DNA of 64,000 bases from Candidatus Krumholzibacteriota bacterium (GTDB lineage: Bacteria > Krumholzibacteriota > Krumholzibacteriia > LZORAL124-64-63), in the NCBI GenBank assembly GCA_024277025.1, contig JAJRWA010000083.1, forward strand, positions 1 through 64,000, in the 5' to 3' direction. Under the pieces are notes generated by a model. The model had not been told where the DNA came from. It saw only the letters and a list, made by a program, of their open reading frames with translations, and ran no database searches. The position numbers and the translations under genes are program-made. Each line of letters begins with the position of its first letter. Positions within the stretch are counted from its first letter, which is position 1. Shown one piece after another: positions 26,780 through 35,693 of the stretch.

Positions 26780-27307
26780 ATGGCTCAGACAACCAGCACT
26801 CCTGCGGTCCAGGCCGGCCGATATCCGCCGTCGAGAATAATCCAGCAAGCGTCCGGCAAGGACTTGGACTTCTGCGCCGAGCAGGTGCGGCGGTCCGGGC
26901 GCTGCCTGGAACTCGGCCGGATCGAAGCGGCCGAAGCCTGCCTGCGGCAAGGACTGGCCCTCGTGCCCGGCCATCCCGAATGCACGGCCTATCTGGCGGT
27001 GTGCCTCGCGGCAGGCAAGCGCAAATACGTGACGGCGGAAAACCTGGTGCGCGATATCCTGGACCACAACCCGTACGACCCGACGGCCTGGTACGCTCTG
27101 GGTCGCATCAATCTGCTGGGCGGTCGCCGCGAGCAGGCCTTTACCGCCTTCGCCGAGGCCAAGCGCGTCTCACGCAATGACGCCCAGGTCGGGCGCGTGG
27201 TCGACGAGATGGATCCGCGCCAGGAACCGGTTCTCGGGTTCCTGGCCCGCGACAACTTCCTGAACGTCGCGCTCGGCCGGATCCGGGGCGTTTTCCGGTC
27301 CGGCTAG
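26780..27307 (+). CDS. Small TPR-repeat protein
   Basis: A 175-residue soluble protein; GAGGGAGA precedes ATG 26780. Three helix pairs with TPR spacing are visible: CLELGRIEAAEACLRQGLALVPGHPE, the AENLVRDILDHNPYDPTAWYALGRINLLGG pair and REQAFTAFAEAKRVS. TPRs mediate protein binding; there is no signal peptide or other domain. It lies divergent from the rpfF-like gene with an AT-rich promoter region, so a link to that system is possible but unproven. It overlaps the end of ovoA by 4 nt tail to tail. Confidence 0.75.
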   Translation: MAQTTSTPAVQAGRYPPSRIIQQASGKDLDFCAEQVRRSGRCLELGRIEAAEACLRQGLALVPGHPECTAYLAVCLAAGKRKYVTAENLVRDILDHNPYDPTAWYALGRINLLGGRREQAFTAFAEAKRVSRNDAQVGRVVDEMDPRQEPVLGFLARDNFLNVALGRIRGVFRSG

Positions 27308-29415
27308 GACAGCTTCCGCCAGACCGTCATCTGGCTGACCGAGTGCTGGAATTTGCGCGCGGTCTCGCGGATCACGAACTCCACATCCCGGGGCTCGCCC
27401 ACCGGTTCGAAGTGGGGCGCCAGTTCCGCGTGCAGGCCGTCCAGTGTCGTCACATTCTCGCCATCGACCTTGCGGCCGCCCAGCCACTGCTCCGGTGGCG
27501 TGAATTCCGCCAGCCAAGTATACGGTGAGAAGAGGACCAGCAGCGCACCGTCGTTCATCCGGCCGCGGATGTTGGCCAGGAAACGCCGCGGTTCATACAG
27601 GCGGTCGATCAGGTTGCAGGCCAGCACCAGGTCGTAGTCCTTGAACTGGGGCTTGAGGTTGTGGGCGTCGCCCTGCCAGAACTCGACCTTGTCCTTGACC
27701 GCCGCCAGCCCCATCCCGGCCAGGCTCTTCTCATGATAGGAAACGAGTTCGCCCTCTTCGGGAATGGTGTAGCGGACGTGGCCTTTCTCCTGCATCTCGT
27801 AGCCCACCTTGACAAAACGGGCCGAGAAATCGATGCCGGTGACGAAGTCGCAGAAGCGGGCCAGTTCGAAGGTGGCCCGGCCGGTGGCGCAACCCAGATC
27901 CAGGGCGCGCCTGATCGGTCGGTCACCGACCACCTCGCGACACAGTTCGGCGGTGCGGCGCGGGAAATTCGCCACTCCGTAATAGTCGGCCCCGTAGTGG
28001 AACTCGCAGTACTGGCTGATCAACTCGTCGGACTCGTAGATGTCCACGCTCTGGTCCGCGGGCTGTTCCGACTCGATGTAGCGAAAGCCGGCATGCTGGT
28101 AGAAGTGGCGCCGGAAGGCGTAGCGCGCGTCGCGCGTGGCCTCGTTGCCGGTGCTGATCCAGGAGCCGCCTTTCATCAGATTGTGCTGCGTGTCAAACGT
28201 GGGCATGGAGAAATCGTCGTACCAGGGGTGCACGCCAAAGCCGGGGAAGCCGCTGATCGGTGTTTCGGTCCACTGCCACACGTTGCCCTGCACATCGCCG
28301 AATCCGGCCTGCAGGTGCCGGTCCACCGGACAGGACGAGGCGTACTCGGCCAGATTGATGTTGCCTTCGCTGCCGTCCCAGTCCGGCTGGTCCGGCAGGC
28401 CGCTGTGGTCGCGCAGGCGGTGCCATTCCGCTTCGGTGGGCAGGCGCACCGGCCGGCCGGTCGTCGCGGCCTTCCAGTTGCAGAAGGCCTTGGCCTCCAG
28501 TTGGTTCACCTCGACGGGCCAGTTCCACGGCATGTCGATGACCTCGGCCAGGCAGCGCAGCCGGTAGCCCTGGTCGGCATCGCCCCGCCAGAACAGGGGC
28601 ATGGTCGCCTGCTTGTAGGATTTCCAGGCCCAGCCCTCTTCGGTCCACCACTGCTCGGTCTGATAACCGCCCGCGTCGATGAACTCGCGGTACTCGCCAT
28701 TGCTGACCAGGAAACGCGAGACCTTGAAGTCCACGATCTCGTGTTCCTGGCAGCCATACTCGTTGTCCCAGCCGTACAGGGGGTGGGCGCGGTCCTTGCC
28801 GAGAGTCACCGTGCTGCCGGGCACCGTTGCCAGTTCGTTGACCGGCGCCGGTCCGCTGTCCGGGCAGACCGGCCAGTCGGCGCTGGACTGCAACTGGTCC
28901 AGGGGCAACTGCCGCATGAGCACCGAACTGGTCTCCAGGTGAATGCGCTCGTGCTCGATGCCCATCAGGAGCGCCCACCAGGGTGTATCCCAGGTCACGG
29001 GCATCTGCAGGGGCATCTCGTCGATCACTTTTTCGATCACCCGGCGCACTTCGTCGCGGTAGGCGAAGACCTCGCTGACGGCCGGCCAGTCGTAGTTGCG
29101 GCTGTCCAGGTCATCCCAGCTCATCTCGTCCACGCCGATGGCGAAAATGGACTCGAAGCGCGGGTTCACCCGCTCGGTGATGATCTTGGCCAGGACCAGT
29201 TTGTTGATGAAGAACGTCGCCGTGTGGCCCAGATAAAAGATCAGTGGGTGGCGCAGGGGATCGGCCCGCAGGTAGTAGGCCTCATCGCTCTTCATCAGGC
29301 CGAAGAGGTCCTCGTACAGTTCCCAGGTCGAGGTGAAATAGTCGTGGATTTCCTGACGCTTGGCGTCATCGGTGCCCTGGTTGAGCACCGGAGTGGTCTG
29401 CACCTTGGTCGGCAT
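27304..29415 (-). CDS. ovoA: 5-histidylcysteine sulfoxide synthase / methyltransferase OvoA (ovothiol biosynthesis)
   Basis: A 703-residue three-domain protein of the OvoA layout: DinB-like N-terminus (about 20-190) with the iron ligands His64 (LGHTATF) and His155/His159 in EHERIHLE; a formylglycine-generating-like (SUMF1) middle (about 200-450) with LPTEAEWHRLRD, GNVWQWTETP and KGGSWIS; and a C-terminal SAM methyltransferase (about 460-703) with ALDLGCATGRATFELA. OvoA joins cysteine to histidine C5 as a sulfoxide and later N-methylates the thiohistidine, giving the antioxidant ovothiol A. The fused methyltransferase separates it from the EgtB of ergothioneine synthesis. CGGAGA precedes ATG 29415. 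Confidence 0.92.
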   Translation of the reverse strand: MPTKVQTTPVLNQGTDDAKRQEIHDYFTSTWELYEDLFGLMKSDEAYYLRADPLRHPLIFYLGHTATFFINKLVLAKIITERVNPRFESIFAIGVDEMSWDDLDSRNYDWPAVSEVFAYRDEVRRVIEKVIDEMPLQMPVTWDTPWWALLMGIEHERIHLETSSVLMRQLPLDQLQSSADWPVCPDSGPAPVNELATVPGSTVTLGKDRAHPLYGWDNEYGCQEHEIVDFKVSRFLVSNGEYREFIDAGGYQTEQWWTEEGWAWKSYKQATMPLFWRGDADQGYRLRCLAEVIDMPWNWPVEVNQLEAKAFCNWKAATTGRPVRLPTEAEWHRLRDHSGLPDQPDWDGSEGNINLAEYASSCPVDRHLQAGFGDVQGNVWQWTETPISGFPGFGVHPWYDDFSMPTFDTQHNLMKGGSWISTGNEATRDARYAFRRHFYQHAGFRYIESEQPADQSVDIYESDELISQYCEFHYGADYYGVANFPRRTAELCREVVGDRPIRRALDLGCATGRATFELARFCDFVTGIDFSARFVKVGYEMQEKGHVRYTIPEEGELVSYHEKSLAGMGLAAVKDKVEFWQGDAHNLKPQFKDYDLVLACNLIDRLYEPRRFLANIRGRMNDGALLVLFSPYTWLAEFTPPEQWLGGRKVDGENVTTLDGLHAELAPHFEPVGEPRDVEFVIRETARKFQHSVSQMTVWRKLS

Positions 29416-29514
29416 GGGTTTCTCCGGCGGGTTTCGGTCGCGATTGAGGGCTTCGAGTCAGAATAGCGTTTTTACAGTTTAAGACCATGTCAAAAATCCG
29501 CCGGGGGTATTATC

Positions 29515-32406
29515 ATGTTCCTCATGAAAAACACACTCGCTATCAGCTGTTTCTTCCTGTCCGGCTTCGCCGGCCTGGTCTACGAGGTGGCCTGGATTCG
29601 CCGGGCCTCCCTGGTCTTCGGTTCGACAACCTGGGCGCTCAGCACCGTGCTGGCTGTCTTTTTCGCCGGTCTGGCGCTGGGCAGCTGGTTGTTCGGCCGC
29701 TGGGGCCAGCGGGTGCGCCGGCCCATCCGGCTCTACGGCTTTCTGGAACTGGGCCTGGCTGGATTGGCCTTGCTTTCCCTGTGGGCTTTTGGCGCGGTGG
29801 ACGGGCTCTATGGCGCGGTCTACCGCAGCTCCGTGGCGGTCGTCGCTGACAGTTCGGGCCTGCCGTGGCTGACCGTCGGCGGGCAACTGGTCGTGGTGCG
29901 GGTGCTGCTGGTGGCCGTGGTGCTGCTGCCGCCGACGATTCTGATGGGGGGCACGCTGCCGTTGTTCTGCCGCCGGTTTGTGCTGGAGCGCGGTCAGGTC
30001 ATGCGCCAGCTCGGCTTCCTGTACGGCATCAATACGCTGGGCGCGGTGCTGGGGACCCTGGCGGCCGGCTTCGTGTTGATTCCCCGGATCGGGGTCACCG
30101 GTGCGGTGCAGACCGCTGCCGGCATCAACCTGCTGCTGGGGGCAACGGCCGTGGCCCTGCGCCTGCCGACCCTGACGCCGACGGCGGCGCTGCCGGACAG
30201 CAAGGAACCGGACGTTCGCGGCGCGCGTGGACCGGCAACCCGCTTTGTCATGCCGGCGCTGTTCTTCAGTTCGGGCCTGGTCGTGGTCGGTGCCGAGGTC
30301 TTCTGGTCGCGGTTCCTGTCGCTGGTGATTCGCGACAGCGTGACGACCTACACCATCACCCTGAGTGTCGTGCTGGCCGGTATCGTGCTGGGCAGTCTGC
30401 TGGTCAGTCTGCTGGACCGGGGCGGACGGCTGGCCCGCGTCTCGCTGCCTCTGCTGTTCGGTGTGTTTCAGCTGGCTGCCGCCCTGGCGGTGATCCTGCT
30501 GATGTCCCTGCCGGCCGAGGTGTGGTTGGGCCTTGGGCAGGGCGTGGGGCCCTTCTTCCTGCTGCTGTTGCCGGCGACGATCCTCTCGGGCGCCAGCTTT
30601 CCCCTGGCCAACCGGCTGGTCCTGCACGATGCGTCTCTGGCCTCGGTCAGTGTGGGCCGGATGACCGCTCTGAACACCATCGGCGGCATCGTCGGTTCCC
30701 TGGCGGTCGGCTTCTGGGTGCTGCCCCACTTGGGCCTGGCGGCGGGCGTGCGACTGACCACGCTGGTGGGTTTGTTGACCGCGGCGGCGGCCTTGCTGCT
30801 GCTCGAACCGTTGTCCGGTCGCGCCCGAAGCTGGCGACTGGGCCTGGTCGCCGGTGGGGGCGCGGTCTGGCTGGGCGTCGTGCTGCTCGGCACCACGCAG
30901 TTGCCGGCCAGTTTCCTGGGCCGCAACGGCCGGTTGCTGGACTACGCCGAGGGTCACAGCGCGACCCTGTCCGCGGTCGATGTCGACGGTGTGGTGCGCC
31001 TGGAGATCGACAACCTCTGGCAGGGAATCGATGCGAAGGGGCACCAGATCATGGCCGCTCATCTGCCGGCCCTGCTGCATCCGAACGCGAGGGATGTGTT
31101 GGTCATCGGCGTCGGAGTGGGCCAGACCGCGGGGCGCTTTCTCGAGCATCCGATTGCTTCGCTGGACTGTGTGGACATCGAACCGGCGATTTTCCCTTTC
31201 ATCGACCGCAATTTCCCCAACCAGTGGCTGCGTGACCAGCGGGTCAATCTGGTGGCCGAGGATGGGCGCACATTCACCGCCCACACCGACCGGCGCTACG
31301 ACATCATTTCGGTGGAAGTCGGTCAGACCTTCCGGCCGGGGATCGACGTTTTCTACACCCGCGAGTTCTACACCGATGCCCGTGCCAACCTGCGTCCGGG
31401 CGGGCTGGTGGCCCAGTTCGTGCCGTTGGGTTTCCTGGCCAAGGAGTCGTTCCAATCGGTTGTGGCGACCTTCCTGGCGGTCTTTCCGGCCGCTGACCTG
31501 TGGTACAACACGCAGGAACTGCTGTTGATCGGGTCGCTCGAACCGGTGCCGCGCCTGGATTTGAATCGGTTGCGCGGGCTGAGCAGGGCTCTGGAAGGTG
31601 AGACGCCCGACCCGGACCAGGTTCGCCTGCGGCAGGATCTGGCCTGGAGTCACTGGGGCGGCGAGCGCCACTACCTGTACCATCCCGGCGCCCTGCTGGG
31701 CAGCTTCCTGGCCGGACCGGCCCAGTTGCAGGAGATGACTCGCGGCGCCCGGATCTATGTGGACGACGTGCCGCGTCTGGCCTACGAGACCCGGGGCGCC
31801 GATGTGCTGGACCACAACGAGGAACCGATGGCGCGCTTCATCGGTGAGCACCTGACAGCCTTTGACCAGGCCGTCGAGGGCCGCGCGACGCCGGCGGAAT
31901 TGAAGCTGGCCGCCGAGACGCGGCGGCTGAACCTGCGGGATATCGTGGCGTCGGGATTGATCGGCCAGGCGACGCTGGGTCAGAACGCCGTGGCGCCCGA
32001 AGCCAATCTGCGCCTGTTGCAGAAAGCGTTGAAACTCAATCCGGAGAGTTATCTGGCCAATGCCAACGTCGGCAAGCTGCTGTTGATGACGGGCCAGGCC
32101 CAGACCGCGACGCCCTACCTGGAACGGGCGGTGAGTCTGCGGCCGGCAGCGGTGCCCGCCCTGCGCGACCTGGGCATGGTCTACGTCGTGACCAAGCGGC
32201 CGGCCCGGGCGCTGCCGCTGTTGGAGCGTGCGGTTGGTATGGCGCCGGAAAATTTTGCGGTGCACAATTATCTGGGCAGTGCGCTGGCCATGACCGGTGA
32301 TCCCGCGCGGGCGGTCGTCCATTTCGAGAAAGCGCTGGCCCTGCAGCCCGACGATACCGCCGTGCAACAGAACCTGGCCCGCGCACGGCGTGCGGCCGGA
32401 CTCTAG
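29515..32406 (+). CDS. Membrane protein fused to spermidine-synthase-like domain and TPR repeats
   Basis: A 963-residue fusion. Residues 1-450 form about 11-12 membrane helices of the transporter-like type seen in fused MFS/spermidine synthases (SGFAGLVYEVAWIRR start, STVLAVFFAGLALGSWLFGRW). Residues about 500-700 carry a spermidine-synthase-like Rossmann fold: VLVIGVGVGQTAGRFLEHP, LDCVDIEPAIFPFIDRNF and YDIISVEVGQ. Whether it makes polyamines is doubtful: the usual catalytic Asp region is altered (VEVGQTF). Residues about 850-960 are three TPR repeats (ESYLANANVGKLLL, PALRDLGMVYVVTKRP, NYLGSALAMTGD). ATG 29515 is used; ATG 29524 is an alternative. Confidence 0.85.
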   Translation: MFLMKNTLAISCFFLSGFAGLVYEVAWIRRASLVFGSTTWALSTVLAVFFAGLALGSWLFGRWGQRVRRPIRLYGFLELGLAGLALLSLWAFGAVDGLYGAVYRSSVAVVADSSGLPWLTVGGQLVVVRVLLVAVVLLPPTILMGGTLPLFCRRFVLERGQVMRQLGFLYGINTLGAVLGTLAAGFVLIPRIGVTGAVQTAAGINLLLGATAVALRLPTLTPTAALPDSKEPDVRGARGPATRFVMPALFFSSGLVVVGAEVFWSRFLSLVIRDSVTTYTITLSVVLAGIVLGSLLVSLLDRGGRLARVSLPLLFGVFQLAAALAVILLMSLPAEVWLGLGQGVGPFFLLLLPATILSGASFPLANRLVLHDASLASVSVGRMTALNTIGGIVGSLAVGFWVLPHLGLAAGVRLTTLVGLLTAAAALLLLEPLSGRARSWRLGLVAGGGAVWLGVVLLGTTQLPASFLGRNGRLLDYAEGHSATLSAVDVDGVVRLEIDNLWQGIDAKGHQIMAAHLPALLHPNARDVLVIGVGVGQTAGRFLEHPIASLDCVDIEPAIFPFIDRNFPNQWLRDQRVNLVAEDGRTFTAHTDRRYDIISVEVGQTFRPGIDVFYTREFYTDARANLRPGGLVAQFVPLGFLAKESFQSVVATFLAVFPAADLWYNTQELLLIGSLEPVPRLDLNRLRGLSRALEGETPDPDQVRLRQDLAWSHWGGERHYLYHPGALLGSFLAGPAQLQEMTRGARIYVDDVPRLAYETRGADVLDHNEEPMARFIGEHLTAFDQAVEGRATPAELKLAAETRRLNLRDIVASGLIGQATLGQNAVAPEANLRLLQKALKLNPESYLANANVGKLLLMTGQAQTATPYLERAVSLRPAAVPALRDLGMVYVVTKRPARALPLLERAVGMAPENFAVHNYLGSALAMTGDPARAVVHFEKALALQPDDTAVQQNLARARRAAGL

Positions 32407-32416
32407 TCGAGGCGGC

Positions 32417-34321
32417 TCAAGGTGTCGGGCGGGCGGTGCTCAATTCGTTGATCTCTTCGGCTGTGTAGCCGAGTTGCCGCCAGTCCAGAATGCCTTGCGG
32501 CCCGTGACAATCAGCGCACTGCAGGGCGCCGTCCCGCCGGATGGCGTGGCTGATCTCCAGCATGGCATCGGTTGGCAACCAGCGGGGGGCGACCTTGCGG
32601 CCAGCCCGCACATCAACGTAACTGCCGGTGTCCCATTCATCTATCGCCATGAAAGACATGAATTTGTCCATCATGTAGTACTTGAACAACAAGCCGTACA
32701 TCATACCCATCATGCTCTTGTCCAACTCGAGCCGGGCGGCCAGGGACGGCTGACCCGTGCGGTAGTAGGTGGGCAGGTTGTAGGGCACGAACATGCCGCC
32801 GAAGGGGCCCATGTTCTGCAGGTCGATGTGTTGCCGTCCGTTGAACCGTTTCATCGCGTACAGTTTTGAGGGCCGCCCCGCCTGGGCGATGGGGCGCATG
32901 ACTGTGTCATACCAGCCGGCGTAGTCGAAGTCCGCGAATTCGGGCCAGCGCTGCGCCGCATCGTAGAAACGGTACAGTCCGGCACCGTTGGGATTGTCAC
33001 CGATGGGATTGCCCAGGAAGGTGGCGTCACCGTTCCACCACACATAGGCGATGCCGCGGCCGGGTGCCGACTCCTTTGCCACGTCGTCATAGATGTAGAT
33101 GTCCGCCTCTTCCTCGAAGACGGCCTGGCTGAAGTCGCGCCGCGTGGCGTTGTCCTCGTGCAGCGAGGGGATGTGGCAGGTCTGGCAGGCGACGCGGGCC
33201 AGATGGTCGTTGATCGCACGCCCGTCTTCGGTTGCCGAATCGTGGGGCGGGTCGTCGTGGCACTGGATGCAGCTGACTTCAACGGTGGGTAGATCGTTAG
33301 CCATCATGGTCGTCGTGTGGGTGCCTTTGGCGATGAAGTGCCCGCGGGCCTGATGGCAGTCCAGGCAGCTGAGTCCGGCGGCGGCGTGCACGTCCCAGCT
33401 CGGACTGTAGGGCGTGCCGCGCTTGCTGCCGGGATGGGCCACGCGTGGCCGGTCGCGACCCGGATTGGTCATACTCGGCATGAATTCCGGCCCGGTGGGG
33501 TCGACGTAGATGTCGCCACCGAAATTGTGCTGGTGGCAGCGCAGGCAGGCTGGTGCCGTGGGCGTCGTGACTGAAAGAGCGGCTCGCAGGCTGCGGTCCT
33601 GATCCCAGCGCCGGCGACCATCCGCGTCTGTGACGACCTGCTTGCGGTTCATGTCGTACACAGTGGCGTGACAGATCAGGCAGTCGATGGCCGCGGATTC
33701 GACGACGGTCGTTTCGTAGAGGGGCATGATTTCGCCCAGCGGGGCCTGGTACTGTCCACCGATATGGCACTGTCCGCAGCCCTCGCTCAGGGTGTCGCCG
33801 CTGGTGGTGATCACCAGTTCGGCCCAGGCTGTCATGGCGAACGAGCCCGGCTTGGGGCAGGGGCGGTTCAGTTTGCCCATGGCAAAGTTATCGGCCAGCT
33901 TGCCGTTGAAGCCGTACACGTTCGGATGCCTGGTGGTGAAGAAGCGGTAGTGGGCGGAATCGGTGACATTGTCCATCAGGTCAACGGTCACTTCGGTGCC
34001 GTGGTCGTCCTGATAGTGCAGTTCCTGGTGGCACTGCAGACAGGTGGACGGTCCGGCGTAGTTGCGCAATCCGGCCTCGTTGAAGAGGGCGATATGCTTG
34101 AGGTCAACACCGTTGGCTTCAGCCGCTGCGGCCAGCTCGGCGGTCAGGACCGCATACTCGGTCTCGTTGACGGTCAGGACAGGGAACTCGATCGCGGCGG
34201 GGCGGCTGTCGGCCGGCAGCATGCTGTTGACCAGGCGGGACCAGTTCAGCGCCAGGCTGACCAGGACCACGGCCAGCACGACCGGAACGGCAAGGCGGCG
34301 GCGCAGACGGGGAGCCGGCAT
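32417..34321 (-). CDS. Octaheme c-type cytochrome
   Basis: A 634-residue protein with an N-terminal membrane anchor or signal (residues about 10-30) and exactly eight CxxCH heme sites: CLQCH (from Cys94), CGQCH, CLICH, CLRCH, CLDCH, CIQCH, CQTCH and CADCH. The spacing and the blocks DVHAAAGLSCLDCHQ and VACQTCHIPSLHE recall the octaheme tetrathionate reductase family (OTR), a relative of octaheme nitrite and hydroxylamine enzymes, but I am not certain. All sites are CxxCH, and no CxxCK is seen. It would sit in the periplasm and move electrons or reduce S or N compounds. AGAGGA precedes ATG 34321; no maturation genes are near. Confidence 0.83.
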   Translation of the reverse strand: MPAPRLRRRLAVPVVLAVVLVSLALNWSRLVNSMLPADSRPAAIEFPVLTVNETEYAVLTAELAAAAEANGVDLKHIALFNEAGLRNYAGPSTCLQCHQELHYQDDHGTEVTVDLMDNVTDSAHYRFFTTRHPNVYGFNGKLADNFAMGKLNRPCPKPGSFAMTAWAELVITTSGDTLSEGCGQCHIGGQYQAPLGEIMPLYETTVVESAAIDCLICHATVYDMNRKQVVTDADGRRRWDQDRSLRAALSVTTPTAPACLRCHQHNFGGDIYVDPTGPEFMPSMTNPGRDRPRVAHPGSKRGTPYSPSWDVHAAAGLSCLDCHQARGHFIAKGTHTTTMMANDLPTVEVSCIQCHDDPPHDSATEDGRAINDHLARVACQTCHIPSLHEDNATRRDFSQAVFEEEADIYIYDDVAKESAPGRGIAYVWWNGDATFLGNPIGDNPNGAGLYRFYDAAQRWPEFADFDYAGWYDTVMRPIAQAGRPSKLYAMKRFNGRQHIDLQNMGPFGGMFVPYNLPTYYRTGQPSLAARLELDKSMMGMMYGLLFKYYMMDKFMSFMAIDEWDTGSYVDVRAGRKVAPRWLPTDAMLEISHAIRRDGALQCADCHGPQGILDWRQLGYTAEEINELSTARPTP

Positions 34322-34413
34322 GGCGGTTCCTCTCGGTAGCGGTGGGTGGACCTTGACTATCCTTGATCAAAGTTGACAGCCGCCCGTCGCCGGGTCAAGC
34401 AATATGAACCGTC

Positions 34414-34989
34414 TCAGAAGTGCAGGTTGAGGCCCGGCAGCCACTGCAGCCCGCGGGGGTTGTTCCCGGCGTGGTTCAACAGGCCGATCTGCAAGCCCCG
34501 CAGGTTCTCGGTGCTGTTGAACAGTCCGATGGTTACTCCGGTCGTCGTCTGGGTCCGCGTATAGGCGCCCGTGCCGATTCCGTTCAGCGCCCCGCTGCGC
34601 AGGTAGCCCACCGACAGGGCGATGCCTGCGATGGTCTCGGCGCCAACGCCCAGTCCGCCCGCAAAAACTCCGGTCAGATTGTCGCCGCCGACGCCAAGCC
34701 CCGCGATGATCAGCCCCGTGCTGCCGCCGGCACCATGTCCGAGCAGGTCCAGCGATATCCCGGTGTATCGCGCGTTGTCGTTATGTCCGGGCACACCCAG
34801 TGTGATGTTCAGACCTGAGACCCGCTGCACACCGTTGTCGATGATATTCAGGCGGATACCGGAAAAATCGGTCAGGTTGCCGAAGCCCAGGCCGTGATGG
34901 GCTGAGGGCAGGCCCAAGCCGCCGGCCCGGACCGGCGCCGCGCACAGAAGCAGGATGCAAATGGCGAATGCCGAACGGGAGGTTCTCAT
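34414..34989 (-). CDS. Exported glycine-rich surface-repeat protein (LA_2272-like)
   Basis: A 191-residue protein with AAAGGA before ATG 34989 and a signal peptide ending near VRAGG. The mature chain consists of about nine short repeats of the pattern G-[IL]-x-[IL]-G/S-[LV]-[LIG] (for example STGLIIAGLGVGG, LTGVFAGGLGVG, AGIALSVGYL, LRGLQIGLLNHAG), as in LA_2272-type surface-repeat proteins of Leptospira and other phyla. The regular strands suggest a beta-barrel or beta-solenoid; the chain ends NLHF with a terminal aromatic. Function unknown. Confidence 0.78.
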   Translation of the reverse strand: MRTSRSAFAICILLLCAAPVRAGGLGLPSAHHGLGFGNLTDFSGIRLNIIDNGVQRVSGLNITLGVPGHNDNARYTGISLDLLGHGAGGSTGLIIAGLGVGGDNLTGVFAGGLGVGAETIAGIALSVGYLRSGALNGIGTGAYTRTQTTTGVTIGLFNSTENLRGLQIGLLNHAGNNPRGLQWLPGLNLHF

Positions 34990-35172
34990 GATTGTCCTTT
35001 CGGGAGCCTGGACCAGGGAAGTCTGTTCCCCAAGGACGCACGAACGGCACAACGGTTTCAGGTCTTTTTCGGCATCGCTTGACGCCGCCGCTATTTCTGG
35101 TTGTTTTTACAGTCCACCGGACGATAATTCAGGTGCGCAGACCAGACTGATTTCGTACAGAGAACGGAGAGC

Positions 35173-35262
35173 ATGATGAAGACACGTCGCCTGTCCGCTT
35201 TTACCCTCACATCCATCCTGCTGCTTGGTGCCGCGGTGCTGATCACCGTCCTGTCCATGTGA
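35173..35262 (+). CDS. 29-residue single-membrane-span microprotein
   Basis: ATG 35173 (with a second ATG directly after) follows ACGGAGAG and reads 29 codons to TGA 35260-35262. After a basic start (MKTRR) one hydrophobic helix fills the rest (SILLLGAAVLITVLSM). Its stop overlaps the GTG start of the next membrane protein by four bases (GTGA), so the two are likely made together. It could be a leader peptide or a small subunit of the next protein. No family recognised. Confidence 0.55.
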   Translation: MMKTRRLSAFTLTSILLLGAAVLITVLSM

Positions 35263-35675
35263 GGATTCCACCCTCGCGTTTGCTCTCACGCTGGGCCACC
35301 CTGATTTGGGTCGGTCTGCTCTTGGCCTATGTCCTGCTCCAGATCGGACGCGCCCACGGCCTGCGCGGCACCATATTGGATTGGTATCTGACCGATGTGA
35401 TCTGCCTGCCGCTGGTGCTGGGCCTGATCCTGGCGGTGCAGCGTTGGTACCGCCGGGCGCCCGCCTGGCTCCTGCCGCGCTGGCACGGGCTGGTCGCCGC
35501 AGTGGCCTACGCGGCCTGGTTCGAGGCCGCCTTGCACCACTTCAGAGCCTCGGCGGTCGGTGATGCGCGGGACGCGTTGAGCTACCTTGTGGGCTGGCTG
35601 CTGTTCGAGATCCTGATCAACCGTCCGGCACAGAAAAGCCGCGCTCCGAAGAACGCGGCTTTCCCCTCTGTCTGA
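35259..35675 (+). CDS. Small integral membrane protein of unknown function
   Basis: A 138-residue protein with four hydrophobic helices (LIWVGLLLAYVLLQIG, VICLPLVLGLILAVQ, GLVAAVAYAAWFEAAL, LSYLVGWLLFEILI). The DWYLTDVICLPLVL stretch resembles small membrane proteins of Bacteroidetes-type genomes annotated loosely as transporters, but no function can be given. It starts at GTG 35259, overlapping the microprotein stop. Its last codons contain the stem of a terminator hairpin (35635-35662). Confidence 0.7.
   Translation: MRIPPSRLLSRWATLIWVGLLLAYVLLQIGRAHGLRGTILDWYLTDVICLPLVLGLILAVQRWYRRAPAWLLPRWHGLVAAVAYAAWFEAALHHFRASAVGDARDALSYLVGWLLFEILINRPAQKSRAPKNAAFPSV
35635..35662. terminator. Bidirectional terminator hairpin between the membrane-protein gene and nifJ
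   Basis: A perfect 9-bp stem (AAAGCCGCG 35635-35643 with CGCGGCTTT 35654-35662). On the minus strand it is followed by TTTTCT, fitting termination of nifJ 30 nt after its stop; on the plus strand only the stem T's are present. It lies inside the end of the plus-strand gene. Confidence 0.75.
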
Positions 35676-35693
35676 ACTCCCAGCCGAGCCTGC

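Noticed and set aside
29479-32367. A 962-codon open frame on the minus strand
   Set aside because: It lies opposite the membrane/spermidine-synthase-like fusion gene, whose protein has recognisable domains; the minus frame is rich in Gln/Arg/His with no motif, the usual shadow of GC-rich coding DNA.
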